Shown piece after piece: positions 46,550-55,577 of a DNA stretch of 64,000 nucleotides. A model generated the notes under the pieces. It made no database searches, was not told the DNA's origin, and saw nothing but the letters and a program-made list of their open reading frames with translations. The stretch's first letter is position 1, and the number at the start of each line of letters is the position of its first letter. The position numbers were made by a program, and so were the translations under genes. The stretch comes from Salinicola endophyticus (GTDB taxonomy: Bacteria > Pseudomonadota > Gammaproteobacteria > Pseudomonadales > Halomonadaceae): positions 1 through 64,000 of the forward strand of contig NZ_PZJO01000006.1 in the NCBI RefSeq assembly GCF_003206575.1, read 5' to 3'.

Positions 46550-47510
46550 CGCGCGCCTTGCCCCGGCGCACCCGCAGCACGTCGGCGACCACCGAGAGGG
46601 CGATCTCGGCCGGGGTCTTGCTGTCCAGGTCGAGACCGATCGGCATGTGCAGCCGGGCGATGTCGGCGGCATCGAGCCCGCCGGAGCGGGCCAGACGCTC
46701 GGCGCGCTTGTGCGAGGTGCGCTTCGATCCCATGACGCCGATATAGAACGCCGGGGTGCGTACCGCTTCGATCATCGCCAGATCGTCGATCCGCGGATCG
46801 TGGGTCAGCGCCACCACCGCGGTGGCGGCGTGGCAGGCGCCGCTGGCGATGAACAACGAGGGCAGTACCGCCTGCACCTCGACCCCGGGAACGGCGAAGT
46901 CGCGCCGCGCCTCCTCACGGGGATCGCATACGATCACCTCGAACCCCAGGGCCTGGGCGAACTCGGCGCAGAAGCGCGAGACCGGCGAGATGCCGGCGAT
47001 GATCAGGCGTAGCGCCGGGCCCAGGCGCAGGCGCAGCTCGTCGCCCTCGCGCGCTACCCGCGGGCCGTTCTCGTCGGCGGTGGTGAAGCGCCGCCGGCCG
47101 CTCGGCAGATCGATCACCCGCACCAGCGAGCGCTGGCCGAGCAGGGTCGCGTGCATCACTTCCAACTGGGTCAGGCTCTCGGCATCCGCCGGCAGCCGCT
47201 CCACCAGCACGTCGAGCATGCCGCCGCAGGGCAGACTCACCTGGGGTGACTCGTCGGCGCCCTCGCCGTAGCGCACGATCTCCAGCGTGTCGGTGAACTC
47301 GCCGGCGGCCACCCGGGCGAGGAAGTCCTCTTCGACGCAGCCGCCGGAGAGCGACCCGACATGGCTGCCGTCGGCCCTGGCCACCAGCAGCGAGCCGGGC
47401 TCCCGCGGCGAGGAGCCGAAGGTCGTCAGCACGCTGCAGAGCCATACCGTTTCGCCGGCGTTGGCCCAGCGCAGGGCAGTGTCGAGCACTTGTAGATCGA
47501 GGTGTTGCAT
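46539..47510 (-). CDS. xdhC: XdhC/CoxI family molybdenum-cofactor insertion protein
   Basis: A 323-residue protein. It has the N-terminal CoxI-like region (VLTTFGSSPREPGSLLVARADGSHVGSLSGGCVEEDF) with the conserved GSSPR and GSxSGGCVE motifs. The Rossmann-type C-terminal domain includes LIIAGISPVSRFCAEFAQALGFEVIVCDPRE, VALTHDPRIDDLA and YIGVMGSKRTSHKR. XdhC binds sulfurated cofactor and inserts it into xanthine-dehydrogenase-type enzymes. The start ATG at 47510 (MQHLDLQVLD) was chosen; an ATG at 47534 would add 8 residues. It is coupled to the MocA-like gene. Confidence 0.92.
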   Translation of the reverse strand: MQHLDLQVLDTALRWANAGETVWLCSVLTTFGSSPREPGSLLVARADGSHVGSLSGGCVEEDFLARVAAGEFTDTLEIVRYGEGADESPQVSLPCGGMLDVLVERLPADAESLTQLEVMHATLLGQRSLVRVIDLPSGRRRFTTADENGPRVAREGDELRLRLGPALRLIIAGISPVSRFCAEFAQALGFEVIVCDPREEARRDFAVPGVEVQAVLPSLFIASGACHAATAVVALTHDPRIDDLAMIEAVRTPAFYIGVMGSKRTSHKRAERLARSGGLDAADIARLHMPIGLDLDSKTPAEIALSVVADVLRVRRGKARDAL

Positions 47511-47953
47511 GCGTTGGGGAATCCTTTCCTGCACTGGCGTCGACGGTGTGATCGACGCCTCCTTGAGACGCGGCGCGGGGCCTGGTCACCGCCGGGGTGG
47601 ACAGGGCAACGCGCGGCGTGTTGTGGTGCCTAGCTTACACAATAGCCGTGGCGTGGGGGGCGGATGACACGCGCCGCGCACGTGGACTTTTCCTACAAAG
47701 CTCAGGCTGATGGCTTACAGAAATAGGTGTAAAAACCTTTTATGATTTCATCGTAGCTAAACACGTATTCGATAATCATCCTGGCGTCGCGGTCAGGCGT
47801 CGGTTCATGTCGGCGACCTCGCGGCAGCCAGCGCCAAGGATGGGCGCCAACGTGACAGGCAGCCGGGCCGGGCCCTCGCGGGAGGCTTGGCGGTTGTCGT
47901 CTGCGGCCAGACGCGCCCGCCGCGACGATCGGGGAATCGGGGAGCCAGAGGCC
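47511..47953. other. Intergenic region, nothing recognised
   Basis: The left part should hold the xdhC promoter and the right part the MarR promoter. An AT-rich patch at about 47695-47780 stands out from the GC-rich surroundings and may be a regulatory region. No gene is supported. Confidence 0.4.
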
Positions 47954-48430
47954 ATGCTGCATCACCATTCGGCGACCAGAGGGATTGCCACAGACGAGGC
48001 CCACGGTGCCCAGGGGGAGATCGACTTCTGCGAACAGGTCGGTCATCTGCTGCGGCGGGCCTATCAGCGCCACACCGCGATTTTTCAGCGCGAGAGCTGT
48101 GACGAGCAGCTGACGCCGATCCAGTTCGTGACCCTGAGCAAGCTCGCCGAGCGCGGCCCCAGTGCGCTGAGCGAGCTGGTGCGTGTCACCGGGATCGACC
48201 CGGCGACGATCCGTGGTGTGATCAAGCGGCTCAAGGGGCGTGACTGGGTGACGCTGACCTCGGACCCGCGCGACCAGCGCAAGGTGATCGTCGAGCTCAC
48301 CGGCGCCGGGCGCGAGCTGCTGGCGGCGATGACCCCGCGCGCGCTCAAGGTCTCCGAGGAGACCATGGGCAGCCTCAATCCCGCCGAGCGGGTGGCGCTG
48401 ATGCATCTGCTGGTCAAGATCAACGCCTGA
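47954..48430 (+). CDS. MarR-family transcriptional regulator
   Basis: A 158-residue winged-helix regulator. It shows LRRAYQRHTAIFQRE, then LTPIQFVTLSKLAERGPSALSELVRVTGIDPATIRGVIKRLKGRDWV as the DNA-binding region and DPRDQRKVIVELTGAGREL as the wing with the conserved D-x-R. The ATG at 47954 gives the standard length; no perfect ribosome site (CAGAGG lies 4-9 bases upstream). The target genes are unclear because the divergent neighbour (xdhC) is more than 400 bp away. Confidence 0.9.
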   Translation: MLHHHSATRGIATDEAHGAQGEIDFCEQVGHLLRRAYQRHTAIFQRESCDEQLTPIQFVTLSKLAERGPSALSELVRVTGIDPATIRGVIKRLKGRDWVTLTSDPRDQRKVIVELTGAGRELLAAMTPRALKVSEETMGSLNPAERVALMHLLVKINA

Positions 48431-48464
48431 GTCCTGTCTTTCTGACTGACGCGTGTCGCAACCG

Positions 48465-49640
48465 TCAGGTGTTCGGCGGCGCTCGAGTGCCGCCGGTGAC
48501 CTGGGCGCAGAAATCCTCGAAGCGGCCGCTGTAGTAGTGCTCACGCGGCCAGCCGATGCGTGGCAGGTAGAAGAACATCTCCTCCAGCCGCGACTTGATG
48601 GTGGCGTGGTTCTTGGTGTCGATGACGAAGACATGCTTGCCGCGGGCGTCGTGGGGGCTTTCCGCCAGCTGGCGCAGGATGAAGCGCACCAGCGAATCCT
48701 CCTGCGGCATGCTGTAACCCACCACCACCAGCACGTCGGTCTCGCGCAGTAGCCTCACCGCCTTGGGGAACACCTGGTGGAAGTAGGGTTCGTCGTAGTC
48801 CTGCACCTGGGAGGGCAGGATCAGCAGCGGCGGCTCCTGGCGAATCTCGGCGTCGCTGCGCTGGCGATACTCGAAGTCGAATCCCTCCAGGGTGGGCAGG
48901 ATCTCGAACCCCCCGTTGATCTTGATCACGTTGCGGTCGACCGTGCGCGGCAGGTGCTCCCAGATGGTGCCGCCGCAGATGCGCTGCGGCGTGACCCCGC
49001 GATAGAGACGGCCGAAGACCGGCGCCTGCTGGCGGTAGACGCGCTCGAGAATGGTCTCGATGGTGAAGTCGTAGTTGGTGGTGAGGAAGTGGTAGAGCGG
49101 CCAGGCGTCGCCCAGCCCGGCGCGGTCGGCGCGATCCTCCAGCGCGGCGAAGAAGTCGGTTATCGCGCGCTGTTCGGGGCTGACTCCGGTGGCGCTGAAG
49201 CGCAGCGTGGCGTCGTCGACGTTGTGGATGTCGCAGGCGGCGGTGAAGCGGCGCATCACCAGGGTACGCAGCTCATGGATGCTCAGGCGCAGGTTCTGGT
49301 CATCGAAGTAGCGATTGCGGATATCGGGGTAGCGCACCTGCATGTCGAGCACGTAGCGCAGATTCTTGAAGCGCTCGAAGTCGAGATGGCGATAGTCCTC
49401 CCAGCCGATCACGTGCATCACGTGCTGCAGGTTGGGGAAGTCGCGGATATCGTCGAGATCGATGGCGAACAGCTCGCCGTCGGTGGGTGAACGCCGATCC
49501 CACGCCTTGGAGAAGCCGGCGCCGCACCAGAAGGTCACCACCGGCGGCTTGCGCGGGCCGTTGGCGTCCGCCAGCAGCTCGTCCATCAGCCGGCCGAAGG
49601 CCGCCACGGTGTCGGCGTTGTTGATGCCGGTGCTCGCCAT
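48465..49640 (-). CDS. Stand-alone SIR2-like domain protein
   Basis: A 391-residue protein with a SIR2-like (SIR2_2) NAD-binding fold. PVVTFWCGAGFSKAWD (G40-A41-G42) is the nucleotide-binding start, FLTTNYDFTIE (N189, D191) the second motif, and VLVVVGYSMPQEDSLVRFIL with VFVIDTK the C-terminal Rossmann part. At the place where active members have a catalytic histidine in HG, this protein reads VIKINGG (N242), so NAD hydrolysis may be lost or altered. Stand-alone SIR2 proteins are often phage-defence NADases. No partner gene is adjacent; nadC, making an NAD precursor, lies 153 bp upstream on the same strand. Confidence 0.82.
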   Translation of the reverse strand: MASTGINNADTVAAFGRLMDELLADANGPRKPPVVTFWCGAGFSKAWDRRSPTDGELFAIDLDDIRDFPNLQHVMHVIGWEDYRHLDFERFKNLRYVLDMQVRYPDIRNRYFDDQNLRLSIHELRTLVMRRFTAACDIHNVDDATLRFSATGVSPEQRAITDFFAALEDRADRAGLGDAWPLYHFLTTNYDFTIETILERVYRQQAPVFGRLYRGVTPQRICGGTIWEHLPRTVDRNVIKINGGFEILPTLEGFDFEYRQRSDAEIRQEPPLLILPSQVQDYDEPYFHQVFPKAVRLLRETDVLVVVGYSMPQEDSLVRFILRQLAESPHDARGKHVFVIDTKNHATIKSRLEEMFFYLPRIGWPREHYYSGRFEDFCAQVTGGTRAPPNT

Positions 49641-49793
49641 GCACGCCTTCCTCCTGTCTGCTCGTGCGGGTCCTGTCTACTGAAGGTAGTGCCCTCTGGC
49701 CACGCGAGTGCTCTTCACCCTCTCGGGTCCCGTCTGACTGCGCGAGTCCTTTCCAACCAAGCGCGGGCCAACCGTGCGCGGGTGGCCGCCGGG

Positions 49794-50678
49794 TCACCCT
49801 GCGGGTGCGGTGTCTTCGTCGAGGCCGATATCCACCGCCGGCGCCGACTGCGTCAGCCTTCCCACGGAGATGAAGTCGACGCCGCTTTCGGCAATCTCGC
49901 GAATGGTCTCCAGGCGCACGCCGCCGGAGGCCTCGAGCAGGGCGCGTCCGGCGACCTCGCTCACCGCCTGGCGCATCTCGGCCGGCGGCATGTTGTCGAG
50001 CATGATCACGTCGGCCCCGGCGTCCAGCGCCTGGGTGACCTGGTCGAGGCGGTCGCACTCGACCTCGATGCGGGTCAGGACTGGCAACTGCGCGCGGGCG
50101 CGGGCCACCGCGGCGGCGATACTGCCGCACACCGCGATATGGTTGTCCTTGAGCATCACCCCGCTATCCAGCCCCAGACGATGGTTGCGGCCACCGCCGC
50201 AGGCGACCGCGTGCTTCTCCAGCATGCGCAGCCCCGGGGTGGTCTTGCGCGTGTCGACCAGTTGGGCGCCGGTGCCGCTGATCCGCTCGACATAGCGCGC
50301 GGTCAGGGTGGCGATCCCGGCCAGATGCTGGATCAGATTGAGCGCGGTGCGCTCCACCGTCAGAATGCTGCGTGCCGGCCCGGCCACGTGCATCAGGGGC
50401 GCGCCGGCGTCGACGCGCTCGCCGTCGGCGGCCGCCAGGGTGACCGCGATGCGCGGGTCGTAGCAGGTGAAGGCGCGGGCGGCGGCGGTGACGCCGGCCA
50501 GGCGCATCGGTTCGCGCGCGCGCATGACGAAGCGGCCGCTGGCGTCGGCGTCGATCATCAGCGTCGCGGTCAGGTCCAGGTGGCCGATATCCTCCGTCAG
50601 AAAGGCGCGCAGCTGGGTCTCCAGGCGCAGGGGGTCGAGTTGCCAGCCGAGGGGCTGGTCGGCCCGCGTCGTGGTCAT
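49794..50678 (-). CDS. nadC: Nicotinate-nucleotide pyrophosphorylase (carboxylating)
   Basis: A 294-residue enzyme that converts quinolinate and PRPP to nicotinate mononucleotide in NAD synthesis. Conserved parts are LTEDIGHLDLTATL, ERTALNLIQHLAGIATLTARYVE, VDTRKTTPGLRMLEKHAVACGGGRNHRLGL, MLKDNHI, EVECD and VIMLDNMPP. It is probably translated before the SIR2-like gene on the same strand, with a 153-bp gap. Length fits the family. Confidence 0.96.
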   Translation of the reverse strand: MTTTRADQPLGWQLDPLRLETQLRAFLTEDIGHLDLTATLMIDADASGRFVMRAREPMRLAGVTAAARAFTCYDPRIAVTLAAADGERVDAGAPLMHVAGPARSILTVERTALNLIQHLAGIATLTARYVERISGTGAQLVDTRKTTPGLRMLEKHAVACGGGRNHRLGLDSGVMLKDNHIAVCGSIAAAVARARAQLPVLTRIEVECDRLDQVTQALDAGADVIMLDNMPPAEMRQAVSEVAGRALLEASGGVRLETIREIAESGVDFISVGRLTQSAPAVDIGLDEDTAPAG

Positions 50679-50807
50679 GCGGTAGTCTCCTTGGGCAGAT
50701 GCGGCATATCACAAGCTGTCGCCAAGGGTAGCGCACTCGGGGCGGGGGTTTCCGGGTAATATCACGCTTGATTCACTCGACAGACACAATGACAACGAGG
50801 AGGCGCG

Positions 50808-50996
50808 ATGCGCGCACGGGGCTGGAAATGGGTGGTCTGGGGATTGGTACTGGCTTGCTACGTGGTGCCCTATGGGCTGCTCAGCGGGGTGCAGGCGTGG
50901 TACGGCAGCTTTCTCTTCTGGGTCCTGGTGGGGGTGGCGGTGATCGTCTGCAACGTGATGATGACCCGCGATTTTCATGACGGCCCGGAGGCGTGA
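50808..50996 (+). CDS. Small membrane protein paired with the sodium:solute symporter
   Basis: A 62-residue protein with two membrane helices (about 8-26 and 32-52), resembling the DUF3311-type small partners encoded before some SSS-family transporters. GAGGAGG precedes the ATG. It overlaps or abuts the symporter gene, so it is likely an accessory subunit or chaperone. The function is inferred from context only. Confidence 0.8.
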   Translation: MRARGWKWVVWGLVLACYVVPYGLLSGVQAWYGSFLFWVLVGVAVIVCNVMMTRDFHDGPEA

Positions 50997-50998
50997 GC

Positions 50999-52471
50999 AT
51001 GAGCCTGCAACTGATCTGGACGGCGGTGGCGGTCTATCTGATCGCGGGGCTGGCGATCGCCTGGCTGTCGCGCAGCGCCGCCACCAATGGCAGCGGCGTC
51101 GATATGAGCGGCTACTTCCTCGGCAACCGTCGCATGAACGGCTTCGTTTCGGCGCTCAGCTACAGCGCCACTACCTATAGCGCCTTCATGATGGTGGGGC
51201 TGGCGGGGCTGACCTACGCCGGTGGCGTGGGCGCCTTCGGCTTCGAGATCGTCTACTTTGCCGGGGTCTCGCTGGTGGCGATCTTCGGCCCGCGCTTCTG
51301 GGCGGTGGGCAAGCGCTTCGGCTATGTCACCCCCAGCGAGATGCTCGGTCACCGCTACGCCGATCGCCGGGTGGCCGTGGTCACCGCGGTGGCCAGCTGC
51401 CTGTTCCTGATTCCGTATGCCGCGGTACAGCTCGCCGGGGTCGGCTATCTGCTGGCGGGCATCAGCGGTGGGGCGATCCCGTTCACCACCGGCGTGGTGG
51501 TGGCGACGCTGCTGGCGATCCTTTTCTCCTATATCGCCGGCATTCGCTCGGTGATGTGGACCGACTCGCTGCAGGCGCTGTTCATGATCGTCGCTTCCAC
51601 CCTGGTGGCCCTGCTGGTGGTGCACTCCCTGGGCGGCTTCGCCACGCTGTTCGACACCCTGGCGGCGCAGCACCCGGCGGCGCTGACGGTTCCGGGGCCG
51701 GGGCTGTTCAGCCTGACCACCTTCCTCGGGCTGACCATTCCGTGGTTCTTCTTCAGCCTCTCCAACCCGCAGGTGAGCCAACGGCTGTTCATGCCCGCCT
51801 CGCTCAAGTCGATGCGTCAGATGCTGATCGGCTTTCTGGTGTTCGGCTTCATCTACACCCTGGTCTCGGTGCTGTGGGGCTTCTCCGCACTGGTCGCCTT
51901 CCCCGACCTGAGCCAGTCGGATCTGGCCACGCCGACGCTGCTGGCCTCCAGCCATGTGCCACCGCTGCTCGGGGTGGTGGTGATGGTGGGCATTCTGGCG
52001 GCGGCGGTGTCGACCATCGACTCGATCATGCTGACGCTCTCCTCGATGCTCTCGCGGGATGTCTACGCCAACCTCGCCGAGGGCGCCAGCGAGGCGCGCC
52101 AGCTGCGTGTCGGCAAGTGGGTGCTGCCGCTCATCGCGGTACTGGCGTTTCTCTTCGCCGAGCTGCAGCTGAGCCTGATCGCGGTGCTGTCGGTGGCCGC
52201 TTCCACCGGCCTGGTAGTGATCGTGCCGGCGATCATCGGCGCCTTCTACTGGCGGCGCGGTACCGCCGCTGGGGCGCTGGCCAGCATCCTGATCGGCGGG
52301 CTGGCGGTGATCGCGCTCTACCTCAGCGGGGCCAAGCCGCTGGGGCTGCCGCCGGGGATCTGGGCACTGCCGCTGGCGAGTGCGCTGTTCATCGGGGTGA
52401 GCCTGCTGAGTCGCGCGCCTAGCGAGCGCGCGCAGGCGTTCCTGGCCGCGGCGAATGGTACGCGCTCATGA
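50999..52471 (+). CDS. Sodium:solute symporter (SSS family)
   Basis: A 490-residue sodium-coupled transporter with about 13 membrane helices. Typical features are the first helix with VYLIAGLAIAWLSRSAATNG, GYFLGNRRMNGFVSALSYSATTYSAFMMVGLAG, FGPRFWAVGKRFGYVTPSEMLGHRY and the sodium-site helix AAAVSTIDSIMLTLSSMLSRDVY. GGAGG is 7 bases before the ATG at 50999, making it a better start than the GTG at 50993. It could carry a monocarboxylate, pantothenate or proline-like solute; the substrate is not certain. The 3' end overlaps the convergent MFS gene by 6 bp. Confidence 0.93.
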   Translation: MSLQLIWTAVAVYLIAGLAIAWLSRSAATNGSGVDMSGYFLGNRRMNGFVSALSYSATTYSAFMMVGLAGLTYAGGVGAFGFEIVYFAGVSLVAIFGPRFWAVGKRFGYVTPSEMLGHRYADRRVAVVTAVASCLFLIPYAAVQLAGVGYLLAGISGGAIPFTTGVVVATLLAILFSYIAGIRSVMWTDSLQALFMIVASTLVALLVVHSLGGFATLFDTLAAQHPAALTVPGPGLFSLTTFLGLTIPWFFFSLSNPQVSQRLFMPASLKSMRQMLIGFLVFGFIYTLVSVLWGFSALVAFPDLSQSDLATPTLLASSHVPPLLGVVVMVGILAAAVSTIDSIMLTLSSMLSRDVYANLAEGASEARQLRVGKWVLPLIAVLAFLFAELQLSLIAVLSVAASTGLVVIVPAIIGAFYWRRGTAAGALASILIGGLAVIALYLSGAKPLGLPPGIWALPLASALFIGVSLLSRAPSERAQAFLAAANGTRS

Positions 52472-53683
52472 GTCGCTGTGGCGTACCCGCGCCGCACGGA
52501 GGGCGATCACCAGCAGCAGCAAGACCGCCGGCAGCAGCCACAGGTTGAGCCGCTGCCAGCCGAGCCAGGCATTCAGCGGGCCCGCGGCCAGCGCCGAGAG
52601 GCTTGTCAGGGCGAATACCGCGCAGTCGTTGATGGCCTGGACCCGTGGCGCCTCGCCGGCGCGGTAGTGGGTGGTGAGCCAGGCGCTGGCGGGCAGGAAG
52701 GTGAAGTTCCAGCCCAGGCCCAGCAGCCCCAGGCCGAGTGTGAAGGCCCACACCGCCGGGGTCAGCCAGGCACACAGCAGACTGGCGAACAGGCACAGCG
52801 CGCCGATGGCGATCATCAGCGCATGGCCCAGGCGCCGGGTCAGGCGGCCGGTGATGAACGAGGGCGCGAACATCGCCAGCATATGCCACTGGATGACCCC
52901 GGCGACGGCGCCGAAATCGTGCCCGGCGTGGCTCATCGCCAGCGGCGTCGCGGTCATCGCCAGGTTCATCACCGCATAGCCCAGGGCGGCGCAGGCGATC
53001 GCCGCAGGCAGCAGCGGCTGGCGCAGCAGCTGGCCCACTGGCCGTGGCGGCGGCAGCGGTTTGGCCCGTGCCGTCACTGGTGCGAAGCGCAGCGTCGCCA
53101 GTAGCCCCAGCGCCGCGAGATAGAGCCCCCCGAGACCGAGAAAACTGCCCAGAAAGGGTGTCGCCAGGGCGTCCCGCAGGTGTTCGGCCAGCCAGGGCCC
53201 GGCCAGCGCCGCCACCACGCCCCCCGCCATGACCCAACTGAGAGCACTGTCGCGCAACGGCTCGGGGGCCGCTTCGAGCGCCGCGAAACGATAGAGCATG
53301 CCGACGCCGATACTCATGCCGATGGCGAAGGTACCTAGATTGAACAGGCCGAAGTGCGCCTGTACCAGCGCCAGCAGACAGGCGGCGATGCCCGCCAGCC
53401 CGACCAGATTGCCGAGTACGAAAGTGCGCTTGCGTCCCAGACGCGCGGTCAGCCAGCCGGCGGGCAGTGTGGCAGCGGTCAGCCCGAGCAGTTGCAGCGC
53501 CACCGGCAGGGTGCTCCAGTCGGCGCTGGGTGACAGGCGCGCCCCGATCAGGGGCGAGGTAGCGATCAGCAGCACGTTGCCGCTGATCAGCAGCGCCTGA
53601 CACAGGGTCAGCCCCCACACGGTGGGCGGCAGACGCGGATGACGAGCAGAGGGGGGAGAAGAGAAGCGGGAGGTGGGTCGCAT
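52466..53683 (-). CDS. Major facilitator superfamily transporter
   Basis: A 405-residue transporter with 12 predicted helices. The loop after helix 2 reads AGWLTARLGRKRTF (MFS motif A-like), the second half begins after about residue 195 (PLPPPRPVGQLLRQPLLPAAIAC), and ITGRLTRRLGHALMIAIG is the matching loop in the second half. AGGAG precedes the ATG at 53683. It is probably a drug or metabolite exporter; the substrate is unknown. Confidence 0.9.
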   Translation of the reverse strand: MRPTSRFSSPPSARHPRLPPTVWGLTLCQALLISGNVLLIATSPLIGARLSPSADWSTLPVALQLLGLTAATLPAGWLTARLGRKRTFVLGNLVGLAGIAACLLALVQAHFGLFNLGTFAIGMSIGVGMLYRFAALEAAPEPLRDSALSWVMAGGVVAALAGPWLAEHLRDALATPFLGSFLGLGGLYLAALGLLATLRFAPVTARAKPLPPPRPVGQLLRQPLLPAAIACAALGYAVMNLAMTATPLAMSHAGHDFGAVAGVIQWHMLAMFAPSFITGRLTRRLGHALMIAIGALCLFASLLCAWLTPAVWAFTLGLGLLGLGWNFTFLPASAWLTTHYRAGEAPRVQAINDCAVFALTSLSALAAGPLNAWLGWQRLNLWLLPAVLLLLVIALRAARVRHSDS

Positions 53684-53884
53684 AAGTGTCTCCTGACGCG
53701 CGGGCTCTACTGCTAGTCTTCGATACCCGCGCTGGGTCCACAATGACCCCCGTACCACCAAAAACGACCGCGCCTCTCCCCGGACAGAATGCCCACGCTC
53801 GCCAGCGGCGATACGGCCTGGGACATGCCTTCGTGACCATTCCTCTGAGATTGTTCGGCGGCGCTGATTCGGCGCTACGGCTAC

Positions 53885-53927
53885 TCGGCCGGTTTATTTG
53901 ATCGGTGTATTCGGCCGGTTTATTCGA
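53885..53927. repeat. Direct repeat upstream of oprB
   Basis: TCGGCCGGTTTATTTGA (53885-53901) and TCGGCCGGTTTATTCGA (53911-53927) occur with a 26-bp period, about 85-125 bp upstream of the porin start. They may be tandem regulator sites. Nothing else is recognised in the gap 53684-54010. Confidence 0.6.
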
Positions 53928-54010
53928 CTACAAGGGTATTTCCGTTGCCTATTCCTAGGACTATGATAAATCGCTTATCGATAACACGCTAATCAACGAC
54001 AGGGCGAATC

Positions 54011-55384
54011 ATGGACGGAGCAATGGGCGGCATCAGGGGCACGGCCGGCGGCGAAGCGATGAGGGTGCCGTTCGCCAGGGAGAGACTGCAAGCCGGTGGG
54101 CGGCGCTGGCGGCTGCCGCTGGCGGCAGTGGCGCTGATGGCGGGGGCACCGGCGGCCCAGGCCTACTCGGCCTTCGCCGCGGACTCGCCGCATATGTTCG
54201 GTGACTGGGGCGGCCAGCGCACGGCGCTGGAAGCGGCTGGGGTCAGCTTCGACTTCGACTATGTGGGCGAGGCGGCGACCATTCTCGATGGCGGCTACCG
54301 TGACAGCCATGTCACCAAGTACGCCGATCAGTTCGCGCTGGGCGCGCATCTCGATCTCGAGCGCCTGCTGAGTATCCCCGATGCCGAGTTCCAGGTGACC
54401 CTCACCAACCGCAACGGCCATAGCGTCAACGATCGCCTGAGCGATCCCGGCGCCACGGTGGGCGGCTCCAGCGTGCAGGAGGTCCAGGGGCGCGGCCCGG
54501 TCACGCGCCTGACCCAGCTGTGGTATCGCCAGCGCTTCTTCGACGATGCGCTCTCGATCAAGCTGGGGCGCATCCCCTTCGGCGACGATTTCGCCACCAT
54601 CGATAGCCATTTCCAGAACCTGGCCTTCGGCGGTGCCCAGCCCGGTAACTGGGGCAACGACATCTACAACTGGCCGATCTCCCAGTGGGCGGCGGTGGTC
54701 CGCGCCAATCTTGCCGCCGACTGGTACGTCCAGGCCGGCGTGTTCAATCTCAACGACAGCAACCTCGACAACGGCCACGGCCTGGACCTGCACCACAGCG
54801 GCACTCAGGGGACGATGTACCCCATCGAGCTGGGCTTTACGCCCACGGTCGACGGCATGGCCGGCAGCTACAAGCTCGGCTTCTATACCCACGACGTCGA
54901 CAATCGCGCCTATGGCGATGGCCCCGCGACGCGTACCAGCGATACCAACAACGGGCTCTACTACGTGGCCCAGCAGCGGGTGACGACCCGCGGCGGCGAC
55001 GCCAAGCGCGGCCTGACGCTGTTCAGCATGGGCAACGTCAACCATGGCGACACCGCGGGGATCGATCGCTATCTCTCGGTCGGCGCGACCTACCAGGGGC
55101 CGTTCGATGCCCGCCCCCAGGACGACGCCGGGATCGGGCTGGCGTATCTGCATGTCAACGACGACGTCAACGACTACATCGACTACTACAACGCGACCCC
55201 CGCCGGCTCGCTCACGCCGCTGCCGCGCCAGGGCCACGAGTACGACGCCGAGCTCTACTACAGCGTCAATCTGACCGGCTATCTGAGCCTGCGGCCCAAC
55301 CTGCAGTATGTGGTTTCGCCCTCGGCGGTGGATTCGGTCGATAACGCTTGGGTGTTGGGGACCACGGTTCAGGTCAGCTTCTAG
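54011..55384 (+). CDS. Carbohydrate-selective porin, OprB family
   Basis: A 457-residue outer-membrane beta-barrel protein. It has a long N-terminal region with a signal peptide ending near residue 51 (AAQAYSAFA); an internal ATG at 54059 would give a shorter, more usual leader. The OprB pattern starts with MFGDWGGQRTALEAAGVSFDFDYVGEAA and continues with LTQLWYRQRFFDDALSIKLGRIPFGDDFA. It ends VLGTTVQVSF, with the C-terminal phenylalanine needed for barrel assembly. It allows sugar diffusion; induction by a carbohydrate is likely. Confidence 0.92.
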   Translation: MDGAMGGIRGTAGGEAMRVPFARERLQAGGRRWRLPLAAVALMAGAPAAQAYSAFAADSPHMFGDWGGQRTALEAAGVSFDFDYVGEAATILDGGYRDSHVTKYADQFALGAHLDLERLLSIPDAEFQVTLTNRNGHSVNDRLSDPGATVGGSSVQEVQGRGPVTRLTQLWYRQRFFDDALSIKLGRIPFGDDFATIDSHFQNLAFGGAQPGNWGNDIYNWPISQWAAVVRANLAADWYVQAGVFNLNDSNLDNGHGLDLHHSGTQGTMYPIELGFTPTVDGMAGSYKLGFYTHDVDNRAYGDGPATRTSDTNNGLYYVAQQRVTTRGGDAKRGLTLFSMGNVNHGDTAGIDRYLSVGATYQGPFDARPQDDAGIGLAYLHVNDDVNDYIDYYNATPAGSLTPLPRQGHEYDAELYYSVNLTGYLSLRPNLQYVVSPSAVDSVDNAWVLGTTVQVSF

Positions 55385-55399
55385 GCACTGCATGAAAAG

Positions 55400-55550
55400 T
55401 ACTGCGCTCGCCCATGCGGCGTTAAAAATCGGCTGGATCGCCAGCCCGGTCAAAAATGCTCATTTACACTCCGTAAACTGGAGCGCCAGCCCGGTCCGTT
55501 TTCGCCGATTTTTGCCTTGCCTGGCCTTCGCTCGTCGGCTTTTCACACGG
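55400..55550. repeat. Dispersed repeat B, copy 2
   Basis: CTGCGCTCGCCCATGCGGCGTTAA, then two arms TGGATCGCCAGCCCGGTC and a later GGAGCGCCAGCCCGGTCC, around GCTCATTTACACTCCGTAAACT, ending GATTTTTGCCTTGC. It is related to 26233-26360. It lies in the gap between the porin and the GlxA-type gene and may act as a terminator for either. Confidence 0.7.
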
Positions 55551-55577
55551 CACCTCGGCTGTTACGTGAACTGCCTT

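Noticed and set aside
47702-48634. A 310-codon minus-strand frame across the MarR gene
   Set aside because: Antisense to a clear winged-helix protein; contains Arg/Ser/Pro-rich low-complexity translation.
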